From: Bacteroidota bacterium
GTDB taxonomy: Bacteria > Bacteroidota > Bacteroidia > Bacteroidales > F082
Direction: 5' to 3'
Assembly: GCA_016715945.1 (NCBI GenBank)
Contig: JADJXJ010000003.1
Span: 744,001-808,000 of the forward strand
Length of the DNA: 64,000 nt
This document shows, piece by piece, positions 61,316 through 64,000 of this stretch (position 1 is its first letter; each line of letters starts with the position of its first letter). The notes under the pieces are model-generated. The model made no database searches, was not told where the DNA came from, and was given only the letters and a program-made list of their open reading frames with translations. The translations under genes and the position numbers were made by a program.

Positions 61316-61939
61316 CTAAAATATATGAATAAGAAGTTTGGTTTCGAACCAGGGTTCTTCGAACCAGTCTTTAAGTGCGTAAGTGTTGGCGATGACTTTG
61401 CGGGGCAGCTGCCGGATTTCGTTTTCCACCTCACCACCCTTGAGATAAATGATGCCATTGGCCTTGTTGTTTCGCCCCGACCGGGTATATTTGTCGTGCA
61501 CCCAGCCATATAGCTCAGGCAAAGTGGTTACTGCCCTGCTCAGGATAAAATCGAATTTCATGTCAAGCCCTTCAGCCCTTGCCTGAATGGCTTCCACATT
61601 GCTGAGCTCCAGTTTTTTAGCGACTTCGCCGACGGCCTTGATTTTTTTGCCGATACTGTCCACAAGGGTAAAGTGGGCTTCGGGAAACATGATGGCCAGG
61701 GGAATGCCTGGAAATCCGCCTCCGGTGCCCACATCGAGCAGGCGTGTGCCCGGAACGAACTGCACAAAACGCGCAATAGCCAACGAATGAAGCACATGAC
61801 GTTCGTAAAAATGGGCCATGTCTTTGCGCGAAATGAGATTGATACGGGCGTTCCAATCCTCGTAAACGGGCAAAAGGGCTTCGAACTGTTGCTGTTTTGT
61901 GGGTTCAAGTCCCGGAAAATACTTCCTGATCAGCTCCAT
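61316..61939 (-). CDS. rsmG: 16S rRNA (guanine-N7)-methyltransferase RsmG
   Basis: RsmG methylates G527 of 16S rRNA with S-adenosylmethionine. The 207-residue protein has NLISRKDMAHFYERHVLHSL, the AdoMet motif LLDVGTGGGFPGIPLAIMFP, LVDSIGKKIKAV, and SRAVTTLPELYGW, all typical. The MFS gene follows 25 bp downstream in the same orientation, so cotranscription is possible. Confidence 0.95.
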   Translation of the reverse strand: MELIRKYFPGLEPTKQQQFEALLPVYEDWNARINLISRKDMAHFYERHVLHSLAIARFVQFVPGTRLLDVGTGGGFPGIPLAIMFPEAHFTLVDSIGKKIKAVGEVAKKLELSNVEAIQARAEGLDMKFDFILSRAVTTLPELYGWVHDKYTRSGRNNKANGIIYLKGGEVENEIRQLPRKVIANTYALKDWFEEPWFETKLLIHIF

Positions 61940-62066
61940 GCAGTGATGGTTTTCAAAAGCGCGTAAAGGTATAAAATCGTTCGTTTCGGCTGTTTCACAC
62001 TTTTTAATAACAATACCGTGTCAGTAAGTGCTTGCCAGCCTGGCCTGCAATATTTCTGCGATTGTG

Positions 62067-62074
62067 TAGTTTTG
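62067..62074 (+). promoter_or_regulatory. putative -7 element for the LysM glucosaminidase
   Basis: TAGTTTTG, an exact TAnnTTTG match, lies 20 bp before the ATG at 62095. An AGGAG site (62083-62087) lies 7 bases before the start. Confidence 0.35.
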
Positions 62075-62094
62075 GCCATGTCAGGAGATTGCCC

Positions 62095-63045
62095 ATGAAA
62101 AACGTTTACCTCTTATTGTCTTTCTTTTGTCTTTATTCAGCTGCTCCTGTTTTGGCGCAATGGCCTGCTGCGGATCAATATATCAACCGCTTCAGTGAGA
62201 TAGCCATGCAAAAAATGCGTGAGTACCACATACCGGCTTCCATCACCCTTTCGCAGGGTATCCTGGAATCGGGCAGCGGCAGCAGTGTGCTGGCCCGCGA
62301 AGCCAACAACCATTTTGGCATCAAGTGTCACAGAGGCTGGGAAGGAAAAACCTTTTATGCCGACGACGACGAGAAGAATGAGTGTTTCCGGGCCTACGAC
62401 AATCCTGAGCAGTCGTTTCACGATCATTCCCTGTTTCTTACCACCCGTCCGCGCTATGCGCCGCTTTTCGAGCTGGATGTGATGGACTACAAGGGCTGGG
62501 CCTATGGGTTAAGCAAGGCAGGCTATGCCACCAATCCCCGCTATCCGGAGCTGCTCATACGCATCATTGAGCGCCATCAGCTATACCGTTTCGACAGCCT
62601 GGCCATGCGCAGCATCGAGGCCACTCCACCACTGGTGGTGCACAAAGACGACCACCGTTTTCTGCCTGTCAGTCCTTCGCAGTATGAAGTGGTTGGTAAA
62701 TCAAAGCTGGGCAGGTTCATCTTTGAAAACAACCGCCGTAAGCTTGTCTTTGCACGTGAGGGCGACAAGGTAGCCTCTCTGGCATCGGAGTTCAATATCT
62801 ACAGCTACCAGATACGTAAATACAATGAGCTTTCGAAGAATGAGGAGCCCGAACCTGGTCAGATGATTTATCTTCAGAAAAAATCCCGGCGTTCGCACAA
62901 GCACCGGACGCATGTGCTGCGCGAAGGTGAAAGTCTGCACGGAGTGTCGCAGCAGTATGGCATCCGCCTGCATCGCCTCCTCAAAATGAACGACCTTCAC
63001 GAAGGATCGGAAGTGAAGCCGGGCACTGTGCTTCGCCTCCGATAA
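62095..63045 (+). CDS. glucosaminidase with C-terminal LysM domains
   Basis: This 316-residue exported peptidoglycan hydrolase has a signal peptide (ends PVLAQ) and a GH73-like domain at about 25-165, with IPASITLSQGILESGSGSSV, where the Glu is probably catalytic, and NNHFGIKCHRGWEGK. Two LysM-like repeats follow in the C-terminus (about 220-265, LVFAREGDKVASLASEFNIY; and 275-316, HVLREGESLHGVSQQYGIRL). LysM binds peptidoglycan. The start at 62095 has a ribosome site; a longer open frame goes back to 62032. Confidence 0.92.
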   Translation: MKNVYLLLSFFCLYSAAPVLAQWPAADQYINRFSEIAMQKMREYHIPASITLSQGILESGSGSSVLAREANNHFGIKCHRGWEGKTFYADDDEKNECFRAYDNPEQSFHDHSLFLTTRPRYAPLFELDVMDYKGWAYGLSKAGYATNPRYPELLIRIIERHQLYRFDSLAMRSIEATPPLVVHKDDHRFLPVSPSQYEVVGKSKLGRFIFENNRRKLVFAREGDKVASLASEFNIYSYQIRKYNELSKNEEPEPGQMIYLQKKSRRSHKHRTHVLREGESLHGVSQQYGIRLHRLLKMNDLHEGSEVKPGTVLRLR

Positions 63046-63049
63046 AATG

Positions 63050-63085
63050 AAAAAAGGCTGATGCGTCGGGGCATCAGCCTTTTGT
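63050..63085. terminator. bidirectional terminator
   Basis: AAGGCTGATGC (63054-63064) pairs with GCATCAGCCTT (63071-63081), with A and T runs on both sides, between the convergent glucosaminidase and DUF4920 genes. Confidence 0.8.
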
Positions 63086-63104
63086 GTGTTTATTCAGCCG
63101 GGCT

Positions 63105-63638
63105 TCAGATCGAGGGTGCTTCCTCCTCAATGATCACACCCAATGCTTCAATAGTATATTGCCATGCGTCTTCGGTGATGCTGTCGATGTACTCCTGCGG
63201 ACGACCGGCATCTTCTGCATAATGACGGAGCAACTCGGCGCTGATGAGTTCGCGCTGGGCCGTTCCCTGCACCCATGCCATCTTTCCGGCAGCATCCATG
63301 GGCACGTAAAACTCATGGTCTTTCATGTTGACCTGGATGGTTTCGCCATTGCCCAGGTCAAGCGTAAGCCAGCAACCGGTGTGCTGACAAACCTCAACGA
63401 TTTTGCCGTAAACCTTGACTTCGATCGGGTTGTCTTCGCTGATCAGCCCGGCAATCTCGGCCACTGGCACGGCGCCATCTTTGGTGATGGCTTCGCCGAA
63501 GCTACCTGTTGAAGGCAGCGCTTCGGTGGCATGGTCATGGTCGTGGTCGTGATCGTGGCTGTGGCGGTTTCCGCTGCAGGAAAAGAGCAACGGAAAGCTG
63601 ATGAATGCAAGGATTAGGGTTAACTGATTGATTTTCAT
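63105..63638 (-). CDS. DUF4920-like lipoprotein with His-Asp repeat
   Basis: This 177-residue protein has a lipoprotein signal ending FSCSGN. A HSHDHDHDHDH segment follows immediately and is a likely metal-binding stretch. The remaining 130 residues match DUF4920, an OB-like domain, with VKVYGKIVEVCQHTGCWLTL containing two Cys, and VNMKDHEFYVPMDAAGKMAW. It may bind Cu or Zn near the membrane. The cytochrome c gene ends 3 bp upstream, so the two are cotranscribed. Confidence 0.8.
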   Translation of the reverse strand: MKINQLTLILAFISFPLLFSCSGNRHSHDHDHDHDHATEALPSTGSFGEAITKDGAVPVAEIAGLISEDNPIEVKVYGKIVEVCQHTGCWLTLDLGNGETIQVNMKDHEFYVPMDAAGKMAWVQGTAQRELISAELLRHYAEDAGRPQEYIDSITEDAWQYTIEALGVIIEEEAPSI

Positions 63639-63641
63639 GGC

Positions 63642-64000
63642 TTATCTTGGGTTGATGGCAACTTTCTTGGCTTCTTCCAGCGAAATATAGCCCAGATCGT
63701 TGCCAAAATGATTAGCCACATAGTTGATCACGGCAACGGCTTCCTCATGGGTGTCCACCTGGTGCGGCATGGGTGCATTGTATTGTACACCTTTAATTAT
63801 ACTGCCACCAGGAGCGCCATTCAACACCTGGTTGATGGCAGCCAGTTTATCGTTGCGCAGCAAATCGGAATCCACAAGCGAGGGGAATGCACCGGGAATG
63901 CCTTGTCCATTAGCCTGATGGCATGCGATGCATTTTTCGTTAAAGATTTTTTCGCCGAGGGCAAAGTCTTTTTCGGGGCTTACCTGTTCAACTACGGCTG
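63642..64000 (-). CDS. c-type cytochrome, N-terminus outside the window
   Basis: The minus-strand frame is open from the window edge to the stop at 63642. It contains GEKIFNEKCIACHQANGQ, with the covalent haem motif CIACH, and a later NAPMPHQVD whose Met is the probable axial ligand, as in class I cytochrome c. About 118 residues are visible. The protein is periplasmic or membrane-bound, and its partner is unknown. It runs off the right edge; no start codon can be given. Confidence 0.9.
   Translation of the reverse strand, partial: AVVEQVSPEKDFALGEKIFNEKCIACHQANGQGIPGAFPSLVDSDLLRNDKLAAINQVLNGAPGGSIIKGVQYNAPMPHQVDTHEEAVAVINYVANHFGNDLGYISLEEAKKVAINPR

Overview
This 64 kb window is chromosomal DNA from a member of the Bacteroidota, most likely an environmental, at least partly anaerobic lineage near the Bacteroidales. 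The evidence is family content (DUF4249, DUF4783, DUF4834 and DUF4920 proteins, an OmpA/TPR protein, an SO_0444-type metal exporter, Rnf next to RseC) and promoters of the Bacteroidota type (TTTG or TTG, about 19-21 bp, then TAnnTTTG). Ordinary Shine-Dalgarno sites are rare; dnaK is a clear exception. Genus and species cannot be named from the sequence alone.

Layout. 1-1388: the right end of an IS66-family element, with a frameshifted transposase, has inserted into sppA and removed its catalytic C-terminal half. 1642-7048: a glucosaminidase, folK, a deoxynucleoside kinase, a large OmpA/TPR envelope protein and a TrmH-type RNA methyltransferase. 7143-12195: mutS, tRNA-Gly and tRNA-Leu, a gamma-carbonic anhydrase-like protein and nadB. 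12200-19921: a central-carbon block holding sucB and sucA (NAD-linked 2-oxoglutarate dehydrogenase), a 2[4Fe-4S] ferredoxin, and divergent korAB (ferredoxin-linked 2-oxoacid oxidoreductase). 19988-28510: tilS, a DsbD with a duplicated N-terminal domain, an M20 dipeptidase and three poorly known envelope or membrane proteins. 28704-28881: seven tandem palindromic repeats next to dnaK. 28968-34582: dnaK, a DUF4249 lipoprotein, panB, an RluA-type pseudouridine synthase and a CCG-domain iron-sulfur protein. 34713-41328: a Na/Pi cotransporter, a DUF3298 protein, a Cu/Zn exporter with a fused HMA domain, an unknown helical-repeat protein and a membrane-bound AraC-type regulator. 41985-49269: the complete rnfBCDGEA operon, preceded by a hairpin-rich spacer, then rseC, an SDR and a coiled-coil lipoprotein. 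49439-57860: DUF4783, nadC, YihY/BrkB, two glycosyltransferases, gpsA, a YfhO-type membrane protein and DUF4834. 57998-64000: rpmH, pepD, an MFS transporter, rsmG, a LysM glucosaminidase, a DUF4920 lipoprotein and a truncated cytochrome c.

How the genes fit together. The sucAB, ferredoxin, korAB and Rnf sets form a plausible redox circuit. 2-Oxoglutarate can be oxidised with NAD+ or with ferredoxin as acceptor, and Rnf can exchange electrons between ferredoxin and NADH while moving ions across the membrane. DsbD, the metal exporter, the DUF4920 protein and the cytochrome c suggest periplasmic redox and metal handling. No CRISPR array, phage, toxin-antitoxin pair or recognisable defence island is present. 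The least explained parts are the tandem palindromes, the rnf leader with its three inverted repeats, and the overlapping gene pair of a membrane-bound AraC regulator and a helical-repeat protein.
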